Of a stretch of DNA of 64,000 bases, positions 28,282 to 37,963 are shown in pieces. This DNA is from Alphaproteobacteria bacterium (lineage in GTDB: Bacteria > Pseudomonadota > Alphaproteobacteria > Micropepsales > Micropepsaceae): positions 62,001 through 126,000 of the forward strand of contig WGNJ01000001.1 of assembly GCA_016124635.1 (NCBI GenBank). Direction: 5' to 3'. The notes beneath the pieces are model-generated. The model ran no database searches. It saw only the letters and a list, made by a program, of their open reading frames with translations, and was not told the origin of the DNA. Both the position numbers and the translations under genes were made by a program. The first letter of the stretch is position 1, and each line of letters starts with the position of its first letter.

Positions 28282-28470
28282 TCAGATCGTCTGCGCAATC
28301 ACAGCATGCGCTTCAAGAGTCGGCCCGACCCCTTGAACGTTCGACGGCGTTGCAGCTCCGTCGCTCGATACAGGCGGCACGGTCCTCGGGATATCGTCGG
28401 GACGATCGTCGTCGCAGCCGACGAGCAAAAGACCAAGCGCGATAACGGAGCCGATCGCAAGTGCACGCAT
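28282..28470 (-). CDS. Small lipoprotein
   Basis: A 62-residue protein with a lipoprotein signal (IALGLLLVGC, then an Asp-rich CDDDRPDD start of the mature chain). Asp at +2 after Cys usually keeps such lipoproteins in the inner membrane in enterobacteria; whether that holds here is unknown. A strong GGAGGT lies 6 bases before the ATG. Nothing else is recognised. Confidence 0.65.
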   Translation of the reverse strand: MRALAIGSVIALGLLLVGCDDDRPDDIPRTVPPVSSDGAATPSNVQGVGPTLEAHAVIAQTI

Positions 28471-28517
28471 GGCATACCTCCGTTCTCATCATCGGAGAAA
28501 CGCAGTTGCACGGGGCG

Positions 28518-28532
28518 TTGTTCCTTGAACAA
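28518..28532. promoter_or_regulatory. TTGTTC-CTT-GAACAA inverted repeat
   Basis: A perfect 6-3-6 inverted repeat 48 bases upstream of the small lipoprotein and just after the alpha/beta-hydrolase stop on the same strand. It could be an operator or a weak hairpin between the two genes. Its half-sites are in opposite orientation, so it is not the direct-repeat LexA box. Confidence 0.3.
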
Positions 28533-28565
28533 ATCCGGAAACCGGATCCGCTTGAATGACTGACG

Positions 28566-29267
28566 CTATGCTGATCGCGCGCGAGCCTTGGCCATCAGTC
28601 CTTCAAGCTCTTCGGCCACACCCTCCGGATCGGTAAGCGGCGCCAAGTGATGAAGCGATCGTCGCGCCGTCGGCCAGCCCCACCCTTCCGCAATGCGCGC
28701 CTCCTGCTCATATCCGTCGCTCAAGCGCAAATAGCCGAAGCGCTTTGGCCGCTTGGTGCTTTCCGTTGGAGCGACCTCATGCGCAAACGCGAGCGGAATT
28801 CTTGGAAGTTCTGCGGCGAACGCCGTTCGCTTTTCAGGATCCGGCATCAGGCCTTCGAGCGCACCGCTGCCAAACCACTGATCCCACGTCGGCAAGAATC
28901 CCGATCGAGCGAGAGCGAACAGTCGATCTTTGAGTTTGGGCGGTAGCGTCGACGCCCAACTCCGATCCGGAAAGGGCAATACGGCATCGACGAAGAGAAT
29001 TTCCGACACCGTCGCCGCATCGCAAATCGCATCGACCAACCCGCCCGCGCCGCTATGCACGACCAGCATGATCTCATCGAAAGAGCCCGCCGATCGGACG
29101 ACAGCCTGCGCCGCCGATCGGTAATATGGAGGCGATCCCGAGAATGCTGCCGCGAGCGACGGGACGACGGCCGCGTGACCTCGATCGGCAAGCACTCTCG
29201 CAACCTGCAGCCAACAAGACGCGCCGACAAAGGGGCTATGAACGAGAACGACCGCCTGACTGGTCAT
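28566..29267 (-). CDS. Alpha/beta hydrolase
   Basis: A 233-residue alpha/beta-hydrolase-fold protein. The N-terminal strand and oxyanion region VVLVHSPFVGASCW, the nucleophile elbow LVVHSGAGG (Ser in H-S-G-A-G), and LHHLAPLTDPEGVA near the C-terminus, with candidate acid and histidine, support the fold. The substrate is not evident. It lies 44 bases downstream of ssb on the same strand and may be read from the ssb promoter. Confidence 0.75.
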   Translation of the reverse strand: MTSQAVVLVHSPFVGASCWLQVARVLADRGHAAVVPSLAAAFSGSPPYYRSAAQAVVRSAGSFDEIMLVVHSGAGGLVDAICDAATVSEILFVDAVLPFPDRSWASTLPPKLKDRLFALARSGFLPTWDQWFGSGALEGLMPDPEKRTAFAAELPRIPLAFAHEVAPTESTKRPKRFGYLRLSDGYEQEARIAEGWGWPTARRSLHHLAPLTDPEGVAEELEGLMAKARARSA

Positions 29268-29311
29268 GCCAAAGCCCGAACACGCCGAGGCACGGCTTCG
29301 TTATGTCGAGA

Positions 29312-29791
29312 TCAAAACGGAATCTCGTCGTCCGGATCGGCCGAAAAGTCTTGCGCCGGGCCACCGCGTCCGCCGGCGGCACGACGACCGCCACCACCGC
29401 CTCCGGCGCTCGCACCTTCGAAGGCCGCGCCGTTGTCGGCACCGCGCCCGTCGAGCATCTGCAATTCGCCGCGGAAGCGCTGAAGCACCACCTCGGTCGA
29501 ATACTGATCCTGGCCGTCTTTGTTCTGCCACTTGCGGGTCTGCAACTGACCCTCGATGTAAACCTTCGAGCCCTTGTGCAGATACTTCTCGGCCACCTTC
29601 GCGATGTTCTCGTTGAAGATGACGACGCGATGCCACTCGGTCTTCTCTTTGCGCTCGCCCGAATTCTTATCGCGCCACGACTCCGAGGTCGCGAGACGCA
29701 AATTCACGACGGGCTCGCCCGACGGCAGTTGCCGAACTTCAGGGTCCGCACCCAAATTGCCGACCAAAATCACCTTGTTGACACCCGCCAT
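29312..29791 (-). CDS. ssb: Single-stranded DNA-binding protein
   Basis: Binds single-stranded DNA in replication, recombination and repair. It is 159 residues, with the OB fold ([40 protein letters not shown]), a Gly-rich linker, and the conserved acidic tip DPDDEIPF that docks partner proteins. It is preceded by a perfect alphaproteobacterial LexA box. uvrA, another SOS gene, lies nearby on the other strand. Confidence 0.97.
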   Translation of the reverse strand: MAGVNKVILVGNLGADPEVRQLPSGEPVVNLRLATSESWRDKNSGERKEKTEWHRVVIFNENIAKVAEKYLHKGSKVYIEGQLQTRKWQNKDGQDQYSTEVVLQRFRGELQMLDGRGADNGAAFEGASAGGGGGGRRAAGGRGGPAQDFSADPDDEIPF

Positions 29792-29872
29792 CTCACAAAC
29801 CTTTCCGTTTCGCGCTTATCCGCGGCATTAACCACTTAGTGGGCCTCGACTGCCACGGCGAGGGCCGAGTAT

Positions 29873-29887
29873 GTTCACTTTATGTTC
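29873..29887 (-). promoter_or_regulatory. LexA (SOS) box of ssb
   Basis: GTTC-ACTTTAT-GTTC, an exact GTTC-N7-GTTC direct repeat, the known LexA operator of alphaproteobacteria. It lies 82 bases upstream of the ssb start, so ssb is probably damage-inducible. Confidence 0.85.
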
Positions 29888-29939
29888 TCAAAGTCAAGCG
29901 GTCAGCTGTGGACCACTCCCGAAGCAAACGTGGACGGTC

Positions 29940-30476
29940 TCAATGGCTCGGCGGCTGGCCGTCGAAAGCCAAGGCGCCGCCGCTGAACCTTGGATCGTCG
30001 GTGACCTCACGCGTGACAAAGTCCGGCGGCGTGAAGGCGGTCATCGCCTCTAACGTGTCGAACTCCGCCTCGGCGAGCACCAATCCGGCAAGCTCGTCTT
30101 GAAACTCGTCGATCGACATCGCGACGCCCGCATTCGGCTTTAGGGTATGACGCAACTTCCTGAGCCGAGCGCCGCGCAAAGCCTGAGACAACAACCCAAA
30201 TTCATTCTCGGATAAGTAGATCGACGTGAGCAGGCGCGTTCGCGCATCGACATCGGCCTTCCGCGTCAGACGCAACATGGGAAGGCCGCCATCGGTCGGG
30301 CGCGCGTCTCGCAGCCGAAGACACGTTCCCGGCACATAGAGATCCACGATTGTGTGCGTCCGCGCGATCAGGTCGCGCGGCACCTCCCGGCAAAGCCAAC
30401 GCCGCTCGCGCTCGACCGCGAGATACTTGGTCTTGGCAAAGCCCAAGCGCGCAGCCACCGTCTCATCGAAATCCAC
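29940..30476 (-). CDS. CYTH-domain (triphosphate tunnel) protein
   Basis: A protein of about 178 residues with the N-terminal CYTH signature as VERERRWL (ExExR) and later strands LRLTRKADVDARTRLLTSIY, LRKLRH, and MSIDEFQDELAGLVLAEAEF. CYTH enzymes bind a metal and a triphosphate-bearing substrate. A GTG start at 30476 is preferred because GAGGA lies about 4 bases before it; TTG 30500 is an alternative. It sits between the SOS genes ssb and uvrA but is read toward ssb. Confidence 0.78.
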   Translation of the reverse strand: MDFDETVAARLGFAKTKYLAVERERRWLCREVPRDLIARTHTIVDLYVPGTCLRLRDARPTDGGLPMLRLTRKADVDARTRLLTSIYLSENEFGLLSQALRGARLRKLRHTLKPNAGVAMSIDEFQDELAGLVLAEAEFDTLEAMTAFTPPDFVTREVTDDPRFSGGALAFDGQPPSH

Positions 30477-30595
30477 CGCTTCCTCGTCCTCCGCTGCCAA
30501 TTGACGTCAGCAACCGCGCACCCATTTCAGTTTCCCGGTTGACCACGGCATTAACCACCGGAATCGATACGGCGGCTTGGACGCCAGCCATCACT

Positions 30596-30610
30596 GTTCT
30601 TGTTATGTTC
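30596..30610 (+). promoter_or_regulatory. LexA (SOS) box of uvrA
   Basis: GTTC-TTGTTAT-GTTC, a second exact GTTC-N7-GTTC box, 46 bases before the uvrA start. With the ssb box it shows LexA control of both genes. Confidence 0.87.
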
Positions 30611-30656
30611 TATCGGCCGCGCTATGAGCGACGATGACGCGCGGAGGGGCTGAGTC

Positions 30657-33593
30657 GTGGCGCATTCAGGTACACTCAAGGGGCTCATGCAGAAGAACAT
30701 CTCCATACGCGGCGCGCGCGAGCACAACCTCAAGAACGTCAATGTCGAGCTGCCGCGCGACCGGCTCGTGGTTATGACCGGGCTCTCGGGCTCCGGCAAA
30801 TCTTCGCTCGCCTTCGACACGATCTACGCCGAGGGGCAGCGGCGTTATGTCGAGAGCCTTTCGGCCTATGCGCGCCAATTTCTCGAGCTGATGCAGAAAC
30901 CCGACGTCGACCACATCGACGGTCTATCGCCTGCCATCTCGATCGAACAGAAAACGACCTCGCGCAATCCGCGCTCGACGGTCGGCACGGTCACCGAGAT
31001 CTACGACTATCTTCGCCTTCTCTATGCACGGGTTGGCATCCCCTACTCGCCCGCCACCGGTCTTCCGATCGAAAGTCAGACGGTCAGCCAAATGGCCGAC
31101 AGGGTGTTAGCGCTGCCCGAAGGTACGCGACTCTATCTGCTCGCGCCGATCGTTCGAGGCCGCAAAGGCGAATACAAGAAGGATCTCCAAGATCTTCAGA
31201 AGCGCGGCTTTCAGCGCGTCAAGGTCGACGGCACGTTCCACGAGATCGATGCCGTGCCGACGCTCAACAAGAAGGTCAAGCACGACATCGACGTCGTCGT
31301 CGATCGCATCGCCGTGCGCAAGGATCTCGGCAACCGCTTGCCGGACTCGCTGGAAACGGCGCTGAAGCTCGCCGATGGCATCGCAATCGCCGAGCTTGCC
31401 GACAAGAAGGACAAGGACGGAAAGGCCGAGCGCATCATCTTCTCCTCGAAATTTGCTTGTCCGGTTTCCGGCTTCACCATCTCGGAAATCGAGCCGCGGC
31501 TCTTTTCGTTCAACTCGCCGCACGGCGCCTGCCCGACCTGCGATGGTCTCGGCAACCAGCTGTTCTTCGATCCAGGCCTCATCGTCCCGGACGAGACGAT
31601 CTCGTTGCGCGACGGCGCCATCGCCCCGTGGTCCAAAGCGACCTCGACGCTTTACGGCCAAACGCTCGAGTCGTTGGCGAAGCACTACAAGTTCTCGATG
31701 ACCGTGCCGTGGAAGCAGCTGCCGGCGAAGGCAAAGGACGTGGTTCTACGCGGGTCCGGCGACGACGTGATCGCCTTCGTCTATGACGACGGCCTTCGCC
31801 GCTACGAGACGAAGAAGGCGTTCGAGGGCGTCATTCCCAACCTGGAGCGCCGCTATCGCGAAACCGACTCCGCCTGGATGCGCGAGGAGCTCGAGAAATT
31901 TCAGGACAACGCGGCCTGCAAGGCTTGCGGCGGTTACCGTCTTAAGCCCGAAGCGCTCGCCGTGAAGATCGCGTCGAAGCACATCGGCGAAGTCTGCGAC
32001 CTCTCGATCAAAGCCGCCGACATCTGGTTCAAGGATCTCGACAAGGCATTGACCGCCAAGCAGAAGGAGATCGCCGCGCGCATCCTGAAGGAAATTCGCG
32101 AACGCCTGCGTTTCTTGAACGATGTCGGTCTGGAATACCTGACCATGTCGCGCAATTCGGGCACGCTGTCTGGCGGCGAGAGCCAACGCATTCGCCTCGC
32201 GTCGCAGATCGGCTCCGGCCTCACAGGCGTACTTTACGTGCTCGACGAGCCGTCGATCGGACTGCATCAGCGCGACAATCACCGCCTGCTCGAAACGCTG
32301 CGCCGGCTCCGCGACCTCGGCAATACCGTCGTCGTCGTCGAACACGACGAAGATGCGATCCGCACCGCCGACCACGTCGTCGACATGGGTCCCGGCGCCG
32401 GCATTCACGGCGGAACGATCGTGGCCGAAGGTACGCCGGAAGACATCATGCGCAATCCGGCGAGCCTCACGGGCCAATACCTCATCGGCATGCGCCAGAT
32501 CGAGATCCCGGAGAAGCGCCGCGAAGGCAACGGCAAACGCCTGACGGTCAAGGGCGCGCGCGGCAACAACCTCAAGAACGTCACGATGTCCGTGCCGCTC
32601 GGCACCTTCACGTGCATCACCGGCGTTTCAGGCGGCGGCAAATCCACGTTGACCATCGAGACGCTCTACAAGGCCGCGGCACGGCGTTTGAACGGCGCGC
32701 GCGAGCATCCCGCCGCGCACGACAAGATCGAAGGCCTCGAACATCTCGACAAGGTCATCGACATCGATCAATCGCCGATCGGCCGCACGCCGCGTTCGAA
32801 CCCGGCGACCTACACGGGCGCCTTCACGCCCATCCGCGATTGGTTCGCGGGCCTACCCGAAGCCAAAGCGCGCGGCTACGACCCGGGCCGGTTCTCGTTC
32901 AACGTCAAAGGCGGACGCTGCGAGGCCTGCCAAGGCGACGGCGTCATCAAGATCGAGATGCACTTCCTGCCCGACGTTTACGTTCAGTGCGACGTCTGCA
33001 AGGGTCAGCGCTACAACCGCGAAACGCTGGAAGTGAAATTCAAGGACAAGTCGATCGCCGACGTCCTCGACATGACGGTCGAAGCCGGCGCCGATTTCTT
33101 CAAGGCCGTCCCGAGCGTCCGCGACAAGATGGAAACGCTCGAGCGCGTCGGCCTCGGCTACATCAAGATCGGCCAGCAAGCGACGACGCTTTCAGGCGGC
33201 GAGGCGCAGCGCGTGAAGTTGTCGAAGGAGTTGTCGCGCCGCTCGACCGGTCGCACGCTCTACATCCTCGACGAACCGACCACCGGCCTCCACTTCGACG
33301 ACGTGCGCAAGCTGCTCGACGTGCTGCACGAGCTTGTCGAACAAGGCAACACCGTCGTCGTCATCGAGCACAATCTCGAGGTCATCAAGACCGCCGATTG
33401 GATCATCGACTTGGGCCCTGAAGGCGGCGACGGCGGCGGCGAAATCGTGGCCGCAGGCACGCCTGAAAATGTCGCCAAGGAGCCGCGCTCCTATACCGGC
33501 GAATTTCTGAAGCCGATCCTCAAGGCGCGCGGCGCAAAGGCGGATACGATGCGCGCGCCCAACGGCAAGAAGCGCGCGAGAGCAGCGGAGTAA
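30657..33593 (+). CDS. uvrA: Excinuclease ABC subunit A
   Basis: The damage-recognition ATPase of nucleotide excision repair. It is 978 residues with two ABC modules: Walker [11 protein letters not shown] near residue 42 and [10 protein letters not shown] near 656; ABC signatures [14 protein letters not shown] and [14 protein letters not shown]; zinc fingers with CPTCDG/CKACGG and CEACQG/CDVCKG. The GTG at 30657 has GGAGGGG 8 bases upstream; ATG 30687 ([10 protein letters not shown]) matches the usual family start and also has a purine-rich AAGGGG before it. Controlled by a LexA box. Confidence 0.97.
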   Translation: MAHSGTLKGLMQKNISIRGAREHNLKNVNVELPRDRLVVMTGLSGSGKSSLAFDTIYAEGQRRYVESLSAYARQFLELMQKPDVDHIDGLSPAISIEQKTTSRNPRSTVGTVTEIYDYLRLLYARVGIPYSPATGLPIESQTVSQMADRVLALPEGTRLYLLAPIVRGRKGEYKKDLQDLQKRGFQRVKVDGTFHEIDAVPTLNKKVKHDIDVVVDRIAVRKDLGNRLPDSLETALKLADGIAIAELADKKDKDGKAERIIFSSKFACPVSGFTISEIEPRLFSFNSPHGACPTCDGLGNQLFFDPGLIVPDETISLRDGAIAPWSKATSTLYGQTLESLAKHYKFSMTVPWKQLPAKAKDVVLRGSGDDVIAFVYDDGLRRYETKKAFEGVIPNLERRYRETDSAWMREELEKFQDNAACKACGGYRLKPEALAVKIASKHIGEVCDLSIKAADIWFKDLDKALTAKQKEIAARILKEIRERLRFLNDVGLEYLTMSRNSGTLSGGESQRIRLASQIGSGLTGVLYVLDEPSIGLHQRDNHRLLETLRRLRDLGNTVVVVEHDEDAIRTADHVVDMGPGAGIHGGTIVAEGTPEDIMRNPASLTGQYLIGMRQIEIPEKRREGNGKRLTVKGARGNNLKNVTMSVPLGTFTCITGVSGGGKSTLTIETLYKAAARRLNGAREHPAAHDKIEGLEHLDKVIDIDQSPIGRTPRSNPATYTGAFTPIRDWFAGLPEAKARGYDPGRFSFNVKGGRCEACQGDGVIKIEMHFLPDVYVQCDVCKGQRYNRETLEVKFKDKSIADVLDMTVEAGADFFKAVPSVRDKMETLERVGLGYIKIGQQATTLSGGEAQRVKLSKELSRRSTGRTLYILDEPTTGLHFDDVRKLLDVLHELVEQGNTVVVIEHNLEVIKTADWIIDLGPEGGDGGGEIVAAGTPENVAKEPRSYTGEFLKPILKARGAKADTMRAPNGKKRARAAE

Positions 33594-33594
33594 G

Positions 33595-34584
33595 CTACAC
33601 CGCGGCCGTGACCGGCTCCGCCATGTTGTGGCCGGTCACGCCCTTGTAGCCATAGCTCAACAGCGCGACACCAAACGCCGCCGCCAGCATGTCGCCGACC
33701 AGTTGGGCCGCGGCGAAATACGGCAAGCGGGCGCGCTGCCATTCGAACAATTGCCCGACGCCGCCGAACGGATGGTTCGGATCGGCCTGCACCGGCGTGG
33801 GCAGGAGCCAAGCCATGATCGAGATGTGCTGGGCGGCGACAAAGAAGTATGCAGCAACCCCTATCGCAGCGAAGAAGACGAACACGAGCAAAAACAATCC
33901 CAAATAGCGCAGCGCATTCCCGCGCGTCAGTGACCAGGCGCGCGCCAATCCGAAGCCGCCCTCCGCCACCAACGTCGGTGGCCACGCAGCCAAACGAAGC
34001 AGAAGCCAGATCACGCCGCCGTAAACCACCACAAGGGCGACCACGAAGAACCAATGCGGCTTCTGCGCAAGCGACATCGCAATCATCGACCACGTTTGCG
34101 GCTGAAGATACGCTTCCGGTGTCAGCCCTAGCGGCGTGATGACGACAACAAACGGAAGCGCCAGAAGGGCGCCGACCACCACGACGAGGATCAGCGCGGT
34201 CACGGCCATGAGCGCGTAGAAAAATTCAGTTCGCCCAAACGGGAAGCTGAACCACACGCCCGGCTTACGCTCATTGAATAGAATAACGCGGTGCAACGCC
34301 ACGGCCACGACGGCAATCGAAATGAGCTGCAGCACGTAAAGCGCGACGCTCACAGGCCAGCCGAGCGAAGCTAACGGCTGTGTCGTCGGCACTTTGAACA
34401 TAGAACCGGGGTCAAAGTGCTGCATCATCTCGATCATTTCGCTGAGCCGCCAATAGGAGACGGCCAGCTGGACAAGCCCGATCAGCAGCAGTGGCAGCCA
34501 CGTCAACCGAACAATCGTCATCAGGTTGAGCGGGACGAAAGCGATGGCGTTCGACAGCGTCGCGAGCACCGGCAACTTGTGCAT
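33595..34584 (-). CDS. Polytopic membrane protein, paralogue A
   Basis: A 329-residue protein with about six transmembrane helices (LTWLPLLLIGLVQLAVSYW, LISIAVVAVALHRVILF and others) and a conserved core segment AEGGFGLARAWSLTRGNALR. The neighbouring protein carries the same core (VERSWALMRGNALR), so the two are paralogues. The pattern resembles uncharacterised proteins with glycerophosphoryl-diester-phosphodiesterase-type membrane domains, but no catalytic part is present. It converges with uvrA, one base apart; a 9-bp inverted repeat (33608-33616 / 33631-33639) lies in its 3' end. Confidence 0.7.
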   Translation of the reverse strand: MHKLPVLATLSNAIAFVPLNLMTIVRLTWLPLLLIGLVQLAVSYWRLSEMIEMMQHFDPGSMFKVPTTQPLASLGWPVSVALYVLQLISIAVVAVALHRVILFNERKPGVWFSFPFGRTEFFYALMAVTALILVVVVGALLALPFVVVITPLGLTPEAYLQPQTWSMIAMSLAQKPHWFFVVALVVVYGGVIWLLLRLAAWPPTLVAEGGFGLARAWSLTRGNALRYLGLFLLVFVFFAAIGVAAYFFVAAQHISIMAWLLPTPVQADPNHPFGGVGQLFEWQRARLPYFAAAQLVGDMLAAAFGVALLSYGYKGVTGHNMAEPVTAAV

Positions 34585-34599
34585 TCGTTGCGCTCTCCT

Positions 34600-35493
34600 C
34601 TATTCGTGCTTCCCGCTCGCTGCCAGATAGGCGCTGCCGGCCACGCCTGCGAAGAGCGCGGTGGAGACAACATTGTAGAAGAACCCCGCGACGTTGAGTT
34701 CAAGCCAGTGTTTTGTGTACGCGGTCATGAGTTGCGTCTGCCAGTGCTTCATCGCTTCTCCGAGCTGCTCCTTCGCGCCTGCCTTCATCAGCGTGAGAAT
34801 ATCCGTGAACGGCGGGAAGTCCGCGCCGAGTATGAACATGCCTCCGATGAGGCCCACGATCGCGACCGGAATGAAGACAAGCAGGATGATCGCGAACATT
34901 CGCAGCGCATTGCCGCGCATGAGGGCCCAAGAACGTTCAACGCCGAGCCCCGACTCCGCCACGATCACGGGCGCGATAAGCGACAGCCTCAGGACAACCC
35001 AAAGGACGACAACGAAGAGTACGACTGCGGCGACCCCGAGCAGAACGACAAGCGCTGGAATCTGCGACGCGATCGCGCCCAGAATTCCCAAGACAATGCC
35101 CACGCCGACGATCGCGGCGATCGCACCTATGAACAAGAGGATATAAACGGCGACGAGGCGGAGTTCAGCGCTTCCAAACCAAAGATAGACGAAAAGACCG
35201 GGCTTGCGATCGCCCGAGATCACGACGCGCAGAAGAGCCACCATCGCGATGATGCTCGCGAGAAATTCGACGATGCCCATCAGGAAGTTCTGCGGCAGGT
35301 AGGCCATCATCCTCGTCGGATCGGCGCTTTGCGCCGTCTTCAACGCCGCATCCATGATCTCGCCGCCGACATAGTATTGGACCAGGGCCGCGCCGAGCAG
35401 CGGCGCCCACACCAATCTCAAGATCGTCACAAAGTCGCCGATCAAGAAGCCAAAGGCTCGGCTGACAGTGCCGATCACAGGAATCTTGTTCAT
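34600..35493 (-). CDS. Polytopic membrane protein, paralogue B
   Basis: A 297-residue protein from ATG 35493 (MNKIPVIGTVSRAFGFLIGD). About six transmembrane helices and the same core as the downstream gene (ESGLGVERSWALMRGNALR, then LLVFIPVAIVGL). It is separated from paralogue A by 15 bases, so they are co-transcribed. Both begin alike (MNKIP / MHKLP) and keep the GDRKPG / NERKPG loop. No function is recognised. Confidence 0.7.
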   Translation of the reverse strand: MNKIPVIGTVSRAFGFLIGDFVTILRLVWAPLLGAALVQYYVGGEIMDAALKTAQSADPTRMMAYLPQNFLMGIVEFLASIIAMVALLRVVISGDRKPGLFVYLWFGSAELRLVAVYILLFIGAIAAIVGVGIVLGILGAIASQIPALVVLLGVAAVVLFVVVLWVVLRLSLIAPVIVAESGLGVERSWALMRGNALRMFAIILLVFIPVAIVGLIGGMFILGADFPPFTDILTLMKAGAKEQLGEAMKHWQTQLMTAYTKHWLELNVAGFFYNVVSTALFAGVAGSAYLAASGKHE

Positions 35494-35676
35494 ACGCCTC
35501 GCCCTCGCTTCCAACGCCCAGCAGCGGATCGCGCCCGCCTCGCCGACCATCTTAGCGGCCTTTGTGACGCCACAATGGCTGCGATGTGCGAAGACGAGGA
35601 CTGCGGCCCGAGCGCCACACCCCCATCGGGGCTGGTTTGTTATAGGGTCCAGACGACTCCACGACAGATTCGTTTG

Positions 35677-37764
35677 ATGCGCGAACTCGACCGCCGCTCG
35701 CTGCTAAGAGCCTTTGCGGGGCTTGCCGGCACTTTCGCTGTGACCGCCCAGGCGCCGATGGCGCTTGCGTCGTCGCACGAAGCCCCCGGTGGAGACTTTC
35801 GTTTCCCGCAAGGTGTGGCGTCCGGCGATCCCACGCCACACGGAATCATCTTATGGACACGTGTCGAAGCGGTTGACGGCTCGCGATCACCGATCGCCCT
35901 GCGCGCGCAGCTCTCAAAAACCCCCGACTTCAAATCCGTTGTCGTCGATCAGGTCATGACGATCAGCGAGGACAGCGATCACACGCTGCGCCTCGTCGTG
36001 AACGGTCTCGATCCGGATACGATCTATTTCTATCGCTTCACCGCGGGCCGCGATGCCTCGCGCTTGGGTCGCACCCGTACCGCACCGCTTCCGAGCGCCG
36101 AAACGCCCGCGACCTTCGCCTTCGTTTCGTGCCAAAACTTCGAGCAAGCTTTCTACGGTGCCTGGGCCCGCATGCTTGCCGACGACTTGGCGGCTCCTGA
36201 AGACGAACAGATCGACTTCGTCCTCTTCCTCGGCGACTTCATCTATGAAGTGCGCGGCGACCGTTGGGACGCCGACATGCGGCATCCGAAGTGGCTGAGA
36301 GCAGCCGACGGGAGCCTGCGAGAGATTCCGCCCTTCCCCAACGGCTCCCCACCTTGGCCGTCGACGGACTGGAACAAGAATCCAGGCGCGACCAACGCCG
36401 TGACGCTCGCCGACTATCGCTTCCTCTACAAGCTCTACCTCTCGGATCCGTATCTCCAGGCCGCGCGAGCTCGCTGGCCCTTCATCAGCACCTGGGACGA
36501 TCACGAATTTTCGAACGACTGCTGGCAGACGCACGACACCTACTTCGAGCCCGGCAAACCGGCGCAAACGCGTAAGGTTGCGGCCAACCAAGCCTGGTTC
36601 GAATTCGTTCCGGCCCTCCTAACGGGCGCGGACGCGCCGACGGGCGTCGACAACGATGCGCACGACTTCAAGTTCGCAGCCGTCAAAGACGCGCCTTACG
36701 TCGGCCCCGCGCAGGATTGGATCGATTCCGATCCCGACAATCTGAATGCGCTCAACACGATTTCCGTCTACCGCACGCTGCGTTGGGGCAAAACGCTCGA
36801 GATCGTTCTGACCGACAACCGCTCGTACAAATCGCCGCCGCCGAAACCGCCGAAGATCGAAGGCCAAAGCCTACCACCGATCGATGTCGTCAAAGTGCTC
36901 GACCTCGGCCGCGAAGCGAACGGCGGCAAACCGCCGGCGACGATCCCGGACACGGAAATCTCAAATCCGCGTCGCAACGCGCCGCGCGGCTCCATGCTGA
37001 GCCCGAAGCAAAAGGAATGGTTCAAGCGCGTGCTTCTTGCCTCCGACGCGCGCTGGAAGATTTGGGCAAACAGCCTGCCGCTGTTGCCCTTCCGGCTCGA
37101 TCTCTCGAACTTGCCCTTCTCCGGCATGAAGGACGCCTGTCTCGGTCTCGACGGCTGGAACGGCTATCCCTCCGAGCGCGAGGAGCTGTTGCGCTTCATA
37201 CGCGACAACAAGATCACCAACGTCGTCTCCTGCACGGGCGATCACCACTTTCATGCCGCCGGAACACTGGTCATAAATCCGGATTCGGAAAAGCAAGATG
37301 CCGTCGCCGTCGAATTTCTCGGCGCGGGTATCTCGTCGGAGCCGGTCTTTCCAGCGGTCGAGCGCGCCTCCCGCTCCAACTCCGTATTTCACAGCATCTG
37401 CACCTTCGACGGCAGCGACGGCCCGGTCGAAAATTGGAATCTGGCAATGGTCGGCGGGACGATGACCGCGCTCGTACGCTCGTGGACGTGGGGTTTCGTT
37501 GCGGATGCGTTTTGGAACGCCGCCATCAATCCCGGCTTGCAATACGTCGACTCCAATTCGAACGGCTATGGGTTGCTCAGAGCGGATGCCGGCCGAGTTC
37601 AAGCAAGTCTGGTGACGATCAAGAATCCGGCCACCGACTACGGCCCCGAAGGTGCGCCCATATTGCGCAAAGCGAATTTCGCCGTGCGCGCGTGGAAGAA
37701 GGGTGAGACGCCCAAGATCGAAGGACCCATCTTCGAGGGGAAACCCGCATTCCCCTTCGCATGA
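35677..37764 (+). CDS. phoD: Tat-exported alkaline phosphatase D family protein
   Basis: A secreted metallophosphoesterase of the PhoD family, releasing phosphate from phosphomonoesters or diesters. It is 695 residues from ATG 35677, giving a twin-arginine signal (DRRSLLRAFAGLAGTF, then AQAPMALAS). An N-terminal Fn3-like domain precedes the catalytic domain with FVSCQNFEQAFYGAWARM, FLGDFIYE, TWDDHEFSNDCW and CTGDHHFHAAG metal ligands. The long open frame continues upstream antisense to the membrane-protein genes and should be ignored. The longer-than-usual length (versus about 520-580) reflects inserts in the catalytic half. Confidence 0.9.
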   Translation: MRELDRRSLLRAFAGLAGTFAVTAQAPMALASSHEAPGGDFRFPQGVASGDPTPHGIILWTRVEAVDGSRSPIALRAQLSKTPDFKSVVVDQVMTISEDSDHTLRLVVNGLDPDTIYFYRFTAGRDASRLGRTRTAPLPSAETPATFAFVSCQNFEQAFYGAWARMLADDLAAPEDEQIDFVLFLGDFIYEVRGDRWDADMRHPKWLRAADGSLREIPPFPNGSPPWPSTDWNKNPGATNAVTLADYRFLYKLYLSDPYLQAARARWPFISTWDDHEFSNDCWQTHDTYFEPGKPAQTRKVAANQAWFEFVPALLTGADAPTGVDNDAHDFKFAAVKDAPYVGPAQDWIDSDPDNLNALNTISVYRTLRWGKTLEIVLTDNRSYKSPPPKPPKIEGQSLPPIDVVKVLDLGREANGGKPPATIPDTEISNPRRNAPRGSMLSPKQKEWFKRVLLASDARWKIWANSLPLLPFRLDLSNLPFSGMKDACLGLDGWNGYPSEREELLRFIRDNKITNVVSCTGDHHFHAAGTLVINPDSEKQDAVAVEFLGAGISSEPVFPAVERASRSNSVFHSICTFDGSDGPVENWNLAMVGGTMTALVRSWTWGFVADAFWNAAINPGLQYVDSNSNGYGLLRADAGRVQASLVTIKNPATDYGPEGAPILRKANFAVRAWKKGETPKIEGPIFEGKPAFPFA

Positions 37765-37963
37765 AGGTCGGCACGCTGCCGTCCGCCAATCCTAGTCCTG
37801 TACTTCTCGTCATCTCGCACACGACGCGCAACCTTGAGCGCCGTTGCACACCGCCACTGAGACGCCGCCGCCAAGTTCGCCCACACCCTCGGGCCACCGG
37901 ATGACAGCCGGCCAAGTCACCGCTAAGGTCTCCCTCAAAACCGGAAAAGAGTGAGGGAGCGCC

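Noticed and set aside
28518-28532. Third LexA box
   Set aside because: The GTTC/GAAC halves are inverted with a 3-base gap, not a direct repeat with 7.
33608-33639. 9-bp inverted repeat after uvrA as a terminator
   Set aside because: No T-run, and it lies inside the 3' coding end of the membrane-protein gene.
34417-35676. Long N-terminal extension of the PhoD reading frame
   Set aside because: It is antisense to the two membrane-protein genes, and the real protein starts with a Tat signal at 35677.
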